64,000 bases of DNA from CAYVQF01 sp964454015 (GTDB lineage: Bacteria > Myxococcota_A > Bradymonadia > UBA4248). Shown here piece by piece: positions 32,258-40,141 of the stretch. The translations under genes were made by a program, and so were the position numbers. Location: contig CAYVQF010000020.1 of NCBI GenBank assembly GCA_964454015.1, forward strand, positions 1-64,000. Direction: 5' to 3'. How positions within the stretch are numbered: position 1 is the stretch's first letter; each line of letters starts with the position of its first letter. The notes beneath the pieces were generated by a model. It did no database searches, was not told the DNA's origin, and saw only the letters and a list, made by a program, of their open reading frames with translations.

Positions 32258-33910
32258 ATGAGCACCCAACCCACGACCAACGAAGCCTTCCTCGACCTCA
32301 TGCAACGGGCCCAGCTCGTCGATCTCACCCAGCCCGTGAGCATCTTTACCCCTCCCTGGCCCCATGACAAAGCCCTGGAGGTCCACTTCTTCAAGCGCGT
32401 CACCGGCGCCTTCGGTGGCGGCCAAGGCGCCAACGGCCAGATCCTCAACTGGTCCAACACCACGGGCACCCACCTCGTCGGCGAGTGCGCCTACAACTCC
32501 GCCGGCCGCGCCATCGCCGACATCCCCCTAGAGGATCTCTCGGGCAGCGCCGTGGTCGTCGACATCTCCGCCCACGTCTCCGATTATGGCATCTTCACCG
32601 AAGACACCATCATCGACAACGCCCCCTGCCCCCTCAACACGGGCGACATCCTCATCATCCACACGGGCTACCACGCCCACTCCTGGGAGAAAGGCGCCGA
32701 CGAGTTCGGCTTCCTCGTGCGCCACCCCGGGCCCTCCATGTCCTTCTTCCGCTGGGCCATGCAGATGAAGTTCAAGTGGATTGGCATCGACTGTGGCTGC
32801 ATCGAGCACCCCATGGCCACGCCCATCCGCAACTGGCACCCCATGGACTTCGAAAAAGCCCAAGCCAAGATCACCGCTGACACCGGCAAAAGCTACGACG
32901 AACACTTCCCCCCTGGCGAATACTACGAGCTGCTCCACTTGGCCTGCCCCAAAGCCGGCATGGTCTACGTCGAGAGCCTGGGCGGCGACATCGCCAAGGT
33001 CAAAGGCCAGCGCCTGTGGGTCACCTGCGGCGCCATCCCCTTCATGGAGGTCGAGAACGCCTGGGCCCGAGTCATCGGCTACCTCCCCCCCGACGGGATG
33101 CCCCTCGATGACTTCCTCGCCACCATGGCCCAGATGCGCCAGGTCGACTTGACCGCCCCCTTCTCCGTGCGCACCCCTCAGTGGCTCAACTACAAGCCCC
33201 TGCGCGTCGAGTACCACAAGCGGGTCGGCGGCCAGCACTTCGGCATGGGTCGCAACGCCTCCACCTGCGAGGCCAGCATCCACCTGGCCACCCACATGGA
33301 CGGCGAGAAGCACTTCTACCCCGCCGGCCGCACCATCGGCGAGGTCCCCATCGACGAGTGGTGTGGCCCCGGCGTCATCGCCGACATCTCCGACAAGGTC
33401 TCCAACTCCAGCGTCTACACCCCCCAGATGATCCACGACGCCGTCGACATCCGCCAAGGCGACATCCTGGTCATCAAGACCGGCTGGAACCGCTTCGCCT
33501 GGAACGCCCCCGAGTCGGACGAGTTCCGCTACATGGTCAAGCACCCCGGCCCCTCGCCGGACTTCGCCCAGTGGGCCCTGGACATGAAAATCCGCTGGAT
33601 CGGCGTCGACGCCGTCAGCGCCGACCACCCCATGAACACCATCATGCGCCTCTGGCACCCCAAGACCTTCGCAGAGGCCAACCAAAAACTCATCGAGCAG
33701 CTCGGCGGCGACTGGGACGCCCTCTACCCCCTGGACGAGTTCTACCAGGTCATGCACCTCAAGCTCTTCCCCAAACAGCTCGTCCACGCCGAGAACCTGG
33801 CCGGCGCCATCCACACCCTCCCCTCGGGCCGCTACTACATCGGCTGCTTCCTGGCCCGCGCCATGGAGGCCGAGTCCATGTGGGGCCGCTTCGTCGCCTG
33901 GTCCCTCTAG
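32258..33910 (+). CDS. Double cyclase-family (kynurenine-formamidase-like) hydrolase with one degenerate domain
   Basis: A 550-residue fusion of two cyclase-fold amidohydrolase domains (about 15-285 and 290-550). The family binds metal through HxGTHxDxxxH. The C-terminal domain has the full ligand set H342, H346, D348 and H352. In the N-terminal domain the matching positions are T68, H72, V74 and A78, so three of four ligands are lost. Both halves keep the rest of the fold, for example 'GDILIIHTGYHAHSWE' and 'GDILVIKTGWNRFAWN'. Such enzymes hydrolyse cyclic or formyl amides (kynurenine formamidase, isatin hydrolase). Position between DUF1116 and a molybdenum hydroxylase suggests ring opening of a hydroxylated heterocycle; substrate unknown. 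Confidence 0.88.
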   Translation: MSTQPTTNEAFLDLMQRAQLVDLTQPVSIFTPPWPHDKALEVHFFKRVTGAFGGGQGANGQILNWSNTTGTHLVGECAYNSAGRAIADIPLEDLSGSAVVVDISAHVSDYGIFTEDTIIDNAPCPLNTGDILIIHTGYHAHSWEKGADEFGFLVRHPGPSMSFFRWAMQMKFKWIGIDCGCIEHPMATPIRNWHPMDFEKAQAKITADTGKSYDEHFPPGEYYELLHLACPKAGMVYVESLGGDIAKVKGQRLWVTCGAIPFMEVENAWARVIGYLPPDGMPLDDFLATMAQMRQVDLTAPFSVRTPQWLNYKPLRVEYHKRVGGQHFGMGRNASTCEASIHLATHMDGEKHFYPAGRTIGEVPIDEWCGPGVIADISDKVSNSSVYTPQMIHDAVDIRQGDILVIKTGWNRFAWNAPESDEFRYMVKHPGPSPDFAQWALDMKIRWIGVDAVSADHPMNTIMRLWHPKTFAEANQKLIEQLGGDWDALYPLDEFYQVMHLKLFPKQLVHAENLAGAIHTLPSGRYYIGCFLARAMEAESMWGRFVAWSL

Positions 33911-34029
33911 CACCCAACGGGCGCGCCCTGCGGGCGTAGCCCTCCCCCGTTGCGCGCCCTAGGCTGCTGGGATCCACCTGCACCGGGCGCCCGCCCCTTC
34001 GCTTCTGCACTTTTCTTCGGAGGTCTCCC

Positions 34030-34920
34030 ATGGCCCTGGCAAACGATTTCACCTACGTCAAGGCGGCCGATCTCGACGCCGCCTTGGCCCTCAAAGCCCA
34101 GCACGGCGACCAGGCCCGCTTCCTCGCCGGAGGCACGGACCTGGTCAACAACATGAACGCCGAGCTGCTCTCCCCGGAGGTCGTCATCGATCTCAAAGGC
34201 ATCGCCGAGCTGCGCACCCTGCGCCATAACAGCCACGGCCTCTACCTCGGCGCCCTGGTCACTTTCTCCCAGCTCCTCGACAGCCCCATCATCGCCAGCC
34301 ACTACCCGCTCCTCTGGGAAGCCGCCTCGGAGGTGGCCTCCATCCCCATCCGCAACCGCGCCACCATGGTGGGCAACCTCTGCTCCTGCGTCCCCTGCAT
34401 GGACAGCGCCCCGGCCCTGGTGGTCTACGAGGCCGTGGCGGTGCTGCGCGGCGCCACGGGCGAGCGCCGGGTCCCCATCATCGACTTCGCCACCGGCCCG
34501 CGCCGCACCCAGCTCGGACCCGACGAAATCTTCCTCGGCATCGAGGTGCCGCTGCCACCCGACCCCTGCGGCGTCAGCTACGTCAAACTCAAGCGCTATC
34601 AAGGGGAAGATCTCTCCCAGGCCGGCGTCGCCGTCATGGTCAGCGACGGCCCCACTTACCGCGTGGCCTTTGGCTCTGTGGGTCCACGTCCCATCCGGGC
34701 GCACGCCATCGAGGCCCACTTGGCCGGCAAAGCCCTGACGCCTGAAGTGCTCACCGAGGCCAAGGCGCTGGTCGCAGGGGCGATTCAGCCCATCAGCGAC
34801 ATCCGCGCCTCCAAGGCCTACCGGCAGCACATGTGTGAGATCATGCTCGGACGCGCGCTGGAAGCCGCGGCCGCGCGCTACGCCGGCGAGGGCCCGCCAC
34901 TAGGGACGCGCTTGGCGTGA
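34030..34920 (+). CDS. FAD-binding subunit of a xanthine-dehydrogenase-family molybdoenzyme
   Basis: A 296-residue medium subunit (CoxM/XdhB type). The FAD-binding loops are 'RFLAGGTDLVNNM' (about 30-42) and 'IPIRNRATMVGNLCSCVPCMDSAPAL' (about 105-130), followed by the C-terminal CO-dehydrogenase-flavoprotein domain with 'YVKLKRYQGEDLSQAGVAVMV' and 'GPRPIRA'. It passes electrons from the iron-sulphur subunit to the acceptor. Between the second FAD loop residues sits a C118-S-C120-V-P-C123 cluster, denser in Cys than usual. ATG 34030 follows GGAGG. It is third in the operon, and an inverted repeat overlaps its stop codon. Confidence 0.9.
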   Translation: MALANDFTYVKAADLDAALALKAQHGDQARFLAGGTDLVNNMNAELLSPEVVIDLKGIAELRTLRHNSHGLYLGALVTFSQLLDSPIIASHYPLLWEAASEVASIPIRNRATMVGNLCSCVPCMDSAPALVVYEAVAVLRGATGERRVPIIDFATGPRRTQLGPDEIFLGIEVPLPPDPCGVSYVKLKRYQGEDLSQAGVAVMVSDGPTYRVAFGSVGPRPIRAHAIEAHLAGKALTPEVLTEAKALVAGAIQPISDIRASKAYRQHMCEIMLGRALEAAAARYAGEGPPLGTRLA

Positions 34921-34957
34921 GGGTGCCCGTGGGTTGCGCCGCAGGGCACGCCCAAGG
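34911..34957 (+). promoter_or_regulatory. Intra-operon hairpin between FAD and 2Fe-2S subunit genes
   Basis: The sequence around the stop codon can fold in two ways: GTGCCC pairs with GGGCAC, or CTTGGCGTG pairs with CACGCCCAAG with a one-base bulge. It may limit or stabilise downstream mRNA. No T-run follows. Confidence 0.35.
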
Positions 34958-35030
34958 CAGGTGGATCCCAAAGAACCAGAGAGGCGTTGGCGATGCGAAT
35001 CGGAGCGCCAGTCACAGAAGGTGAGATAGC

Positions 35031-35504
35031 ATGAAAAAGATTACCATCACGCTGCGGCTCAACGGCGAGCTGCGCGAGGTCGACGTGGAAGGGAGCGACC
35101 TTCTGCTCGACGTGTTGCGGGACAAGCTCGGGGCGAAGGGGCCCAAGTACGGTTGCGGCAGCGGTGACTGCGGGACCTGCACGGTCTTGGTCGAGGGTCA
35201 GAGCGTGCGCGCTTGTATCGTGTTGGCCGCCGAGGTGGATGGCCAAGAGGTGGTGACCGTCGAGGGCTTGGCCCGCGAGGGGATCCCGGCCTTGCAGGCT
35301 TCCTTCGTGGCGCGGAGTGCTTTTCAGTGCGGTTACTGCGCGCCGGGGGTGATGATCACGGCGACGGAGTTGCTGCGGCGCACCCCCAACCCCTGTCGCG
35401 AGGAGGTGCAGGAGGCCATTGCTGGGAATCTGTGCCGGTGCACGGGTTATGACCCGATTATCGAAGCCATCATGGCCGTCGCGCGGCCCAACGAAGAGGT
35501 GTAA
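35031..35504 (+). CDS. [2Fe-2S] subunit of the xanthine-dehydrogenase-family molybdoenzyme
   Basis: A 157-residue small subunit. The plant-ferredoxin cluster is bound by C42, C47, C50 and C62 ('YGCGSGDCGTCTVL' plus 'VRAC'). The second cluster is bound by C100, C103, C135 and C137 ('QCGYCAPG' and 'NLCRCTGY'). Both are complete and evenly spaced as in XDH, aldehyde oxidoreductase and CO dehydrogenase small subunits. It relays electrons from the molybdenum site to FAD. It is followed after 1 bp by the molybdopterin subunit gene, so the two are translationally coupled. Confidence 0.95.
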   Translation: MKKITITLRLNGELREVDVEGSDLLLDVLRDKLGAKGPKYGCGSGDCGTCTVLVEGQSVRACIVLAAEVDGQEVVTVEGLAREGIPALQASFVARSAFQCGYCAPGVMITATELLRRTPNPCREEVQEAIAGNLCRCTGYDPIIEAIMAVARPNEEV

Positions 35505-35505
35505 G

Positions 35506-37857
35506 ATGGACCCATTGCAAGTAGTCGGCGCCTCACCGCCGCGCATCGACGAGCTGGAGAAGGTCACTGGCGCCGCGCAATACGTGGACGACATCGAGTT
35601 CGGTCCCAACCTGCTGCACGTCGAGGTGGTCGAGAGCCCCCATGCCCACGCCCTGATCAAGCGCATCGACACCAGCGCCGCCGAGGCGCTGCCTGGGGTG
35701 GTGGCCGTGGCCACGGGCAAGGATTTCCCGTACAAGTTCGGTCTTTATATGAAGGACCGCTACATTTTTGCCCAGGACCGGGTGCGCTTCATCGGCGAGC
35801 AGGTGGCGGCCGTGGCGGCGCGCTGCCCCAAGGTGGCCCGGCGCGCGGCCAAGCTCATCGTGGTGGAATACGAGCCGCTGCCGGCCATCCTCGACCAGAT
35901 GCAGGCCTTCGCCGAGCCCGACGAGCTGATCCACCCCGATCTGGGGGCCTACAGCCACGTGCCCTGGTTCTATCCGCAGGCCGAGACCAACATCGCCCAC
36001 TGGCGCAAGATCCGCAAAGGCGAGCTCGACAAGGGTTTCGCTGAGGCCGACGTGGTGCTGGAAGACACCTACCGCGTCTCGCGGGTCTCCCACTGCTGTA
36101 TGGAGCCCCACATCGCCGTGGCCCAAGTGGACCACGCCGGGCGCATGACCGTGTGGGCCTCGAGCCAGTCGCCGTTTACGCAGCGCAACATTTTTGCCGA
36201 GGCCTTTGCGCCCCTGGGCTTCAGCCACAAGAACGTGCGCTGCGTCACCCCCTACATCGGCGGCGGCTTCGGTGGCAAAGCGGGCGTGACCATGGAGATC
36301 ATCGCCGCGGCCATGGCCATCAAAGCCCCGGGCTTCCCCGTCAAGGTGCGCTGGCGCCGTGACCAGGAGTTCTACAACACCTATCAGCGCCAGGCCGTGG
36401 TGACCAAGCTCAAGATCGGCGTCAAGAAAGACGGCGCCATCACCGCCTTCGAGATGGCCAACTACTGGGACGCCGGCCCTTACGTCGAGTACGGCGCCAA
36501 CGTGGTGAACTCGTCGGGCCTCTCGGCGACGGGCCCCTACTCCATCCCCAACATCAAGATCGACTCCTACTGCATCTACACCAACTTGCCCGCCGCCGGG
36601 CCTTACCGCGGCTTTGGCTACTCGGAGATGCTCTTCGGCGTCGAGTCTCACTTGGAGCGCCTGGCCAAGATGATCGGCATGGATTCGGCCGCGCTGCGCA
36701 TGAAGAACGGCATCAAGACCGGTCAGCCCCTGAGCTATGGCGCCGGGATGAACGAGAGCGACATCCAGCAGTGCATCGACAGGGTGGCCAAGGCCATCGA
36801 CTTTGGCACCAAAGAAGTGAGCCCCGACCCCAACAAGGTCATCGGCAAGGGCATCGCCTCCTGCTGGAAGGGGCCGGCCATGCCGCCCAACGCCTCATCC
36901 AGCGCCTTCTTGAAGTTCAACGAGGACGGCTCCCTGAACCTCCTCATCTCGGGCATGGACATGGGCCAAGGCCTGCTCACGGTCATGGCCCAGGTGGCCT
37001 CTGAGGTCTTGACCGTGCCCGTGGATCAGATCCGGGTCGAGATGCCTGACACGGACCGCAACCCCTACGAGTGGCAGACCGTGGCCTCCCACGTGACCTG
37101 GGGCTGCGGCAACGCCGTCCTCAAGGCCGCCACCGACGCCAAGGAGCAGATCTACACCCTGATGGAGCGCGCCTTCGGCCACCGGCGGGAAGATCTCTAT
37201 CTGGAGAATCAGACCGTCAAGAACCGGACGCTGCCGGACTTCGCCCTGCCCTTCGCGGACTTCGTCATCACCGGGGTCATCCTCGAGGACGGCACCTTCC
37301 GCGGCGGTCCCATCCAGGCCTCGGGGATGTTCATGCCCGAGTTCATGTCCACCAAGTGCGATCCCGAGACCAGCCAGGGCGGCCACCCCAACCCCCACTA
37401 CACCGTGGGCGCTGGCGGCGTGGTCATCGAGATCGACAAGGAGACGGGGAAGATTCGCGTCCTCAAGGTCGCCGAGGGCTTCGACTGCGGCAAGGCCATC
37501 AACCCCGAGCTGGTGCGGCACCAGATCATCGGTGGCTTCCTCCAGGGTCTGGCCACGGCCATCTACGAAGACATGCGCTTCGACGACCAAGGGCGCCAGC
37601 TCAACCCCAACTTCACAGACTACAAGATCCCGACCTCCCTGGACATCCCCGACGAGATCATCCCGATCATCGTCGAGACCGCCCAGAGTGACGGGCCCTT
37701 CGGCGCCCGCGGGGTGGGGGAACACACCATGATCCCCGTAGCCCCGGCCATCGCCAACGCCGTCGAAGATGCCCTGGGGATCCGCTTCAAGTCCATCCCC
37801 ATCACGGCCGAAAAGATCGCCATGGCCTTGAAGAACGGGCTGACGGAAGTGGAATAG
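35506..37857 (+). CDS. Molybdopterin-binding large subunit, xanthine-dehydrogenase type
   Basis: A 783-residue catalytic subunit. Molybdenum-cofactor motifs are 'GGGFGGKAG' (about 252-260), 'AGPYRGFGYSEM' and 'GMDMGQGLLTVMAQ', and the C-terminal 'GARGVGEHTM' places the active-site glutamate at E739. The CO-dehydrogenase signature AYRCSFR is absent, so this is a hydroxylase of the xanthine/aldehyde/nicotinate group that oxidises C-H next to N or O using water. The start at 35506 is 1 bp after the previous stop. Substrate cannot be read directly. Genomic context (FdrA, DUF1116, cyclase, amidase) favours a purine-like or other N-heterocycle. A GC hairpin follows the gene. Confidence 0.93.
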   Translation: MDPLQVVGASPPRIDELEKVTGAAQYVDDIEFGPNLLHVEVVESPHAHALIKRIDTSAAEALPGVVAVATGKDFPYKFGLYMKDRYIFAQDRVRFIGEQVAAVAARCPKVARRAAKLIVVEYEPLPAILDQMQAFAEPDELIHPDLGAYSHVPWFYPQAETNIAHWRKIRKGELDKGFAEADVVLEDTYRVSRVSHCCMEPHIAVAQVDHAGRMTVWASSQSPFTQRNIFAEAFAPLGFSHKNVRCVTPYIGGGFGGKAGVTMEIIAAAMAIKAPGFPVKVRWRRDQEFYNTYQRQAVVTKLKIGVKKDGAITAFEMANYWDAGPYVEYGANVVNSSGLSATGPYSIPNIKIDSYCIYTNLPAAGPYRGFGYSEMLFGVESHLERLAKMIGMDSAALRMKNGIKTGQPLSYGAGMNESDIQQCIDRVAKAIDFGTKEVSPDPNKVIGKGIASCWKGPAMPPNASSSAFLKFNEDGSLNLLISGMDMGQGLLTVMAQVASEVLTVPVDQIRVEMPDTDRNPYEWQTVASHVTWGCGNAVLKAATDAKEQIYTLMERAFGHRREDLYLENQTVKNRTLPDFALPFADFVITGVILEDGTFRGGPIQASGMFMPEFMSTKCDPETSQGGHPNPHYTVGAGGVVIEIDKETGKIRVLKVAEGFDCGKAINPELVRHQIIGGFLQGLATAIYEDMRFDDQGRQLNPNFTDYKIPTSLDIPDEIIPIIVETAQSDGPFGARGVGEHTMIPVAPAIANAVEDALGIRFKSIPITAEKIAMALKNGLTEVE

Positions 37858-37866
37858 CGGCCGCCC

Positions 37867-37886
37867 GGCCCCCGCCGCAGGGGGCC
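37867..37886. terminator. GC-rich hairpin after the molybdoenzyme operon
   Basis: GGCCCCC (37867-37873), 6-nt loop, GGGGGCC (37880-37886), followed by an AT-rich ATCAT-TTAT-ATGAT repeat. It sits between convergent genes. No simple T-run, so efficiency is uncertain. Confidence 0.5.
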
Positions 37887-37944
37887 CTCACCGCGCTATC
37901 ATTTATATGATGTGAGCGTGGCGGCGGCCCGCCTTCGCCAAGTG

Positions 37945-38634
37945 TCACCAGATCGGCACGGGGTAGGTCACGCCGACCAAGAGCAGCCCCTGGTACTCCC
38001 AGCTCGTCCCCAGGGTATAGGGGTTGAGGGCCGTGACGCGCCCGTCGAAGGTCTCGTCATAGCCCAGGGCGAAGCGGGCGCGAAAGTCGATGGGGATCTT
38101 GACGTAGACCGCGTCGATCTCCAGGCCCAGGCTCACCCCGAGATAGGTCGTGATCTCGCGCTCGGCGGCTTTGATGTCGCCCAAGCGGCGAGCGTCATAA
38201 TCGGCCTCGGCCGAGAGGGGGACCACGAAATCGACGCCGATGCCGAAAAGCACTTGGACCAAGCCCGGCGTCGCCACCCGCAGATGGAGCGGGATGATGA
38301 GATCCGAAGTGTTCAGGGTCACCTCCTGGCCATTGATTTTCCCCGAAGCCGAGGCGCTCTCCCAGGTCAGGCCCAGCTCCAAGCCGACGAGCTTCATCAG
38401 GCGCGGCTCGACGTAGAGGCCCAAGCCACCGCCAACCCCGAAAAAACCCGGGTAGGGGAGGTCCGCCGGGAAGCCCTTGTAGGTGGCCTTGCTCTCCTCG
38501 GTGATGCCGTTGAAGTTGGGGCCACCCTTGAGGGAGACCATCACGTCAAAGGCTGGCTGCGCCTGCGCCAGCGCCCCCCCGTGACCAAGAACGAGCACAA
38601 TGACCAGGCAACCAAATACCGAAACTTTCCGCAT
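37945..38634 (-). CDS. Outer-membrane beta-barrel-like protein
   Basis: A 229-residue protein with signal peptide 1-24 ending near 'GALAQAQP'. The mature chain alternates hydrophobic and polar residues in short strands such as 'GLGLYVEPRLMKLVGLELGLTWE', 'LIIPLHLRVATPG', 'TTYLGVSLGLEIDAVYVKI' and 'YQGLLLVGVTYPVPIW', ending in an aromatic residue as outer-membrane barrels do. It resembles small OmpA/porin-like barrels of 8-10 strands; no specific family was recognised. ATG 38634 was chosen because it starts the signal peptide and follows AAGGCG. The neighbouring rhodanese lipoprotein gene upstream on the same strand may be co-transcribed. Confidence 0.7.
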   Translation of the reverse strand: MRKVSVFGCLVIVLVLGHGGALAQAQPAFDVMVSLKGGPNFNGITEESKATYKGFPADLPYPGFFGVGGGLGLYVEPRLMKLVGLELGLTWESASASGKINGQEVTLNTSDLIIPLHLRVATPGLVQVLFGIGVDFVVPLSAEADYDARRLGDIKAAEREITTYLGVSLGLEIDAVYVKIPIDFRARFALGYDETFDGRVTALNPYTLGTSWEYQGLLLVGVTYPVPIW

Positions 38635-38681
38635 GACACGCCTTCTTCCATACCCAGCGCGCGCGACGGCGCTCCGAGTCA

Positions 38682-39287
38682 TCAGGGTTCGTGAGCCACG
38701 ACCGGGTAGCCCTGCGCGATCCAATGTTCCAAACCGCCTTCCAGCACCAGCGTCTGCACTGGCGCCGCCCCCGTCGTCATGAGCTCATAGGCCACCTCGC
38801 TGCGCACCCCACGGCGGCAGTAAATGATCAACACCTTGTCCAGGGGCACCTCGGCCCGCCGCTCGCTCAGCACGTCCCAAGGAATCACCAAGGAACCCTC
38901 CAAGTGGCCCATGGACCAAAAAGCAGCATCCGAGACATTGAGCAGGGTGAAAGCGCCCCGGGGCGCGCGCTGCATCATCTCGTGGACGATGGCAGCGCTC
39001 ACGTACTTGCCCGCGGGCCACCCCACTGCAGGCAGGTCCTCTGCGCCATCGTCCGCCGTGGTTTCCCACGCTTCGCCGCCACTGGCATCGTTCACCTCCG
39101 CTGGCGGAGCGTCCTCGGCTGGGTCCTCCGCCAAGTCGTCCGCTGGCCCAGGGCCGACTTCATCACCGAAGACCTCCGCCGTGTCTATCCTGCTCCCAGG
39201 CGCATCGGCCTCACCGCCATCGGCCATGGACTCACAGCCGTGAAGCAGCAGGGGCAACACCAGGATGAGCGAAAGCAGCCAGCGCAT
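38682..39287 (-). CDS. Rhodanese-domain lipoprotein
   Basis: A 201-residue lipoprotein: signal peptide to LLHGC (Cys18), a long acidic Asp/Glu/Ala linker (about 20-85), then a rhodanese domain. The active-site loop is 'YCRRGVRSEVAYELM', with the sulphur-accepting Cys near residue 157, preceded by 'LLNVSDAAFWSMGHLEGSLVIPWDVL'. In place of the usual 'D(V/A)R' after the first strand it has 'NVSD'. The loop is six residues, as in single-domain sulphurtransferases. It would act at the outer membrane or in the periplasm, transferring sulphur or binding thiols. A possible promoter is at 39346-39374, divergent from the RNA-binding protein leader. Confidence 0.83.
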   Translation of the reverse strand: MRWLLSLILVLPLLLHGCESMADGGEADAPGSRIDTAEVFGDEVGPGPADDLAEDPAEDAPPAEVNDASGGEAWETTADDGAEDLPAVGWPAGKYVSAAIVHEMMQRAPRGAFTLLNVSDAAFWSMGHLEGSLVIPWDVLSERRAEVPLDKVLIIYCRRGVRSEVAYELMTTGAAPVQTLVLEGGLEHWIAQGYPVVAHEP

Positions 39288-39345
39288 CTTTGACCTCCTC
39301 TGTCAGGACCGCCGCCATCCTCTGCGGTGGGTCCCTCTCGACGTC

Positions 39346-39374
39346 ATGCTAACGCGGCCGCTGTTTGGCGTCGA
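39346..39374 (-). promoter_or_regulatory. Possible promoter for the rhodanese lipoprotein
   Basis: Minus-strand TCGACG (39374-39369), 17-bp spacer, TAGCAT (39351-39346), about 60 bp before the gene start. Each hexamer matches 4 of 6. Confidence 0.35.
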
Positions 39375-39446
39375 TATGGCAGCGCGCGGACGGACAAATT
39401 GCCATATTTGCAGAACTCTGAACCTTTACTGCATTTCCCTGGCAGG

Positions 39447-39464
39447 GTGGCAAATTTTCGCCAC
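39447..39464. promoter_or_regulatory. Near-palindrome in the RRM-gene leader
   Basis: GTGGC (39447-39451) and GCCAC (39460-39464) flank AAATTTTC, giving an 18-bp near-symmetric element that may be an operator or a leader hairpin. Confidence 0.35.
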
Positions 39465-39638
39465 GGGCCAAAGAAATCACTCGACTATGGCGAAGTTTGC
39501 GGCTATGTTCCGGCACATGGAACTTTGCCAAGGCGAAGGGCTATGGTCACTGGAGCTGCAATCGGCCATGCGGCACGGTTGCGTATGGGCGGCGAGAGAG
39601 TCGAGCCGCTGTGGATGTGTGTTAGGGGACTGGAAACG

Positions 39639-40040
39639 ATGGCGAAGAAACTCTTTGTAGGTGGGCTTGCTTGGGCAACGACAGACGACACGCTGCGGGA
39701 TGCGTTCTCTGAGTTCGGTGAAGTAACGGAAGCCAAGGTGGTCTCGGATCGGGAAACCGGCCGCAGCCGCGGTTTTGGCTTCGTGACCTTCGCGAGCGAC
39801 GAGTCAGCAGAGCGTGCGCGCAACGAAATGAATGATCAGACCCTCGACGGTCGGACCATTCGCGTTGACAGTGCAGAAGACAAGGAACGCAGACCCCGTG
39901 ACGATGGTTACGGCGGCGGCGGCGGCGGCGGTCGGCGTAACAGCTACGGCGGCGGCGGCGGTGGCGGCGGCGGCCGTGGTGGACGCGGCGGCGGCGGCGG
40001 CGGTCGTGGCGGCGGGCGCGGTGGACGTGACGACTACTAA
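39639..40040 (+). CDS. Glycine-rich RRM RNA-binding protein
   Basis: A 133-residue protein with one RNA-recognition motif: RNP2 'KLFVGGLAW' (3-11) and RNP1 'RGFGFVTF' (about 42-49). After about residue 88 there is a tail of Gly/Arg runs (RGG-like) ending 'GGRDDY'. This is the architecture of cyanobacterial and eukaryotic cold-inducible RNA-binding proteins, which act as RNA chaperones. ATG 39639 was chosen because it begins the RRM exactly as in the family. The long A/T-rich leader and the strong terminator at 40067-40098 show that it is a single-gene transcript, probably abundant and temperature-responsive. Confidence 0.92.
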   Translation: MAKKLFVGGLAWATTDDTLRDAFSEFGEVTEAKVVSDRETGRSRGFGFVTFASDESAERARNEMNDQTLDGRTIRVDSAEDKERRPRDDGYGGGGGGGRRNSYGGGGGGGGGRGGRGGGGGGRGGGRGGRDDY

Positions 40041-40066
40041 GACGTTCTAGTCCCGATTGAGTTGAG

Positions 40067-40098
40067 ACGCGAGGTGGCTGTGCTTCCTCGCGTTTTTC
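40067..40098 (+). terminator. Rho-independent terminator of the RRM gene
   Basis: ACGCGAGG (40067-40074) pairs perfectly with CCTCGCGT (40086-40093), followed directly by a T-rich run. It begins 27 bp after the stop codon. Confidence 0.85.
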
Positions 40099-40141
40099 TT
40101 TTGCTGCCACCGCCGCTTCGTTCTGCCGTGCGTCCTGAATC

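Larger units (their letters stand above)
39288..39638. other. Long leader of the RRM protein gene, with a divergent promoter
   Basis: A 351-bp gene-free region, noticeably richer in A/T than its surroundings. It contains a minus-strand promoter for the rhodanese gene and repeated TTGCCA/TGGCAA/TGGCGA words, including the near-palindrome at 39447-39464. A long structured 5' leader is typical of cold-inducible RNA-binding protein genes, but no defined family could be assigned. Confidence 0.45.

Noticed and set aside
30893..32473. Minus-strand frame of about 526 codons opposite the DUF1116 gene
   Set aside because: Val/Gly/Asp/Glu-rich antisense product without motifs; DUF1116 motifs are clear on the plus strand.
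35506..37857. Large subunit as an aerobic CO dehydrogenase
   Set aside because: The CoxL active-site loop AYRCSFR is absent; the corresponding region reads PYRGFGYSEM as in xanthine/aldehyde-type enzymes.
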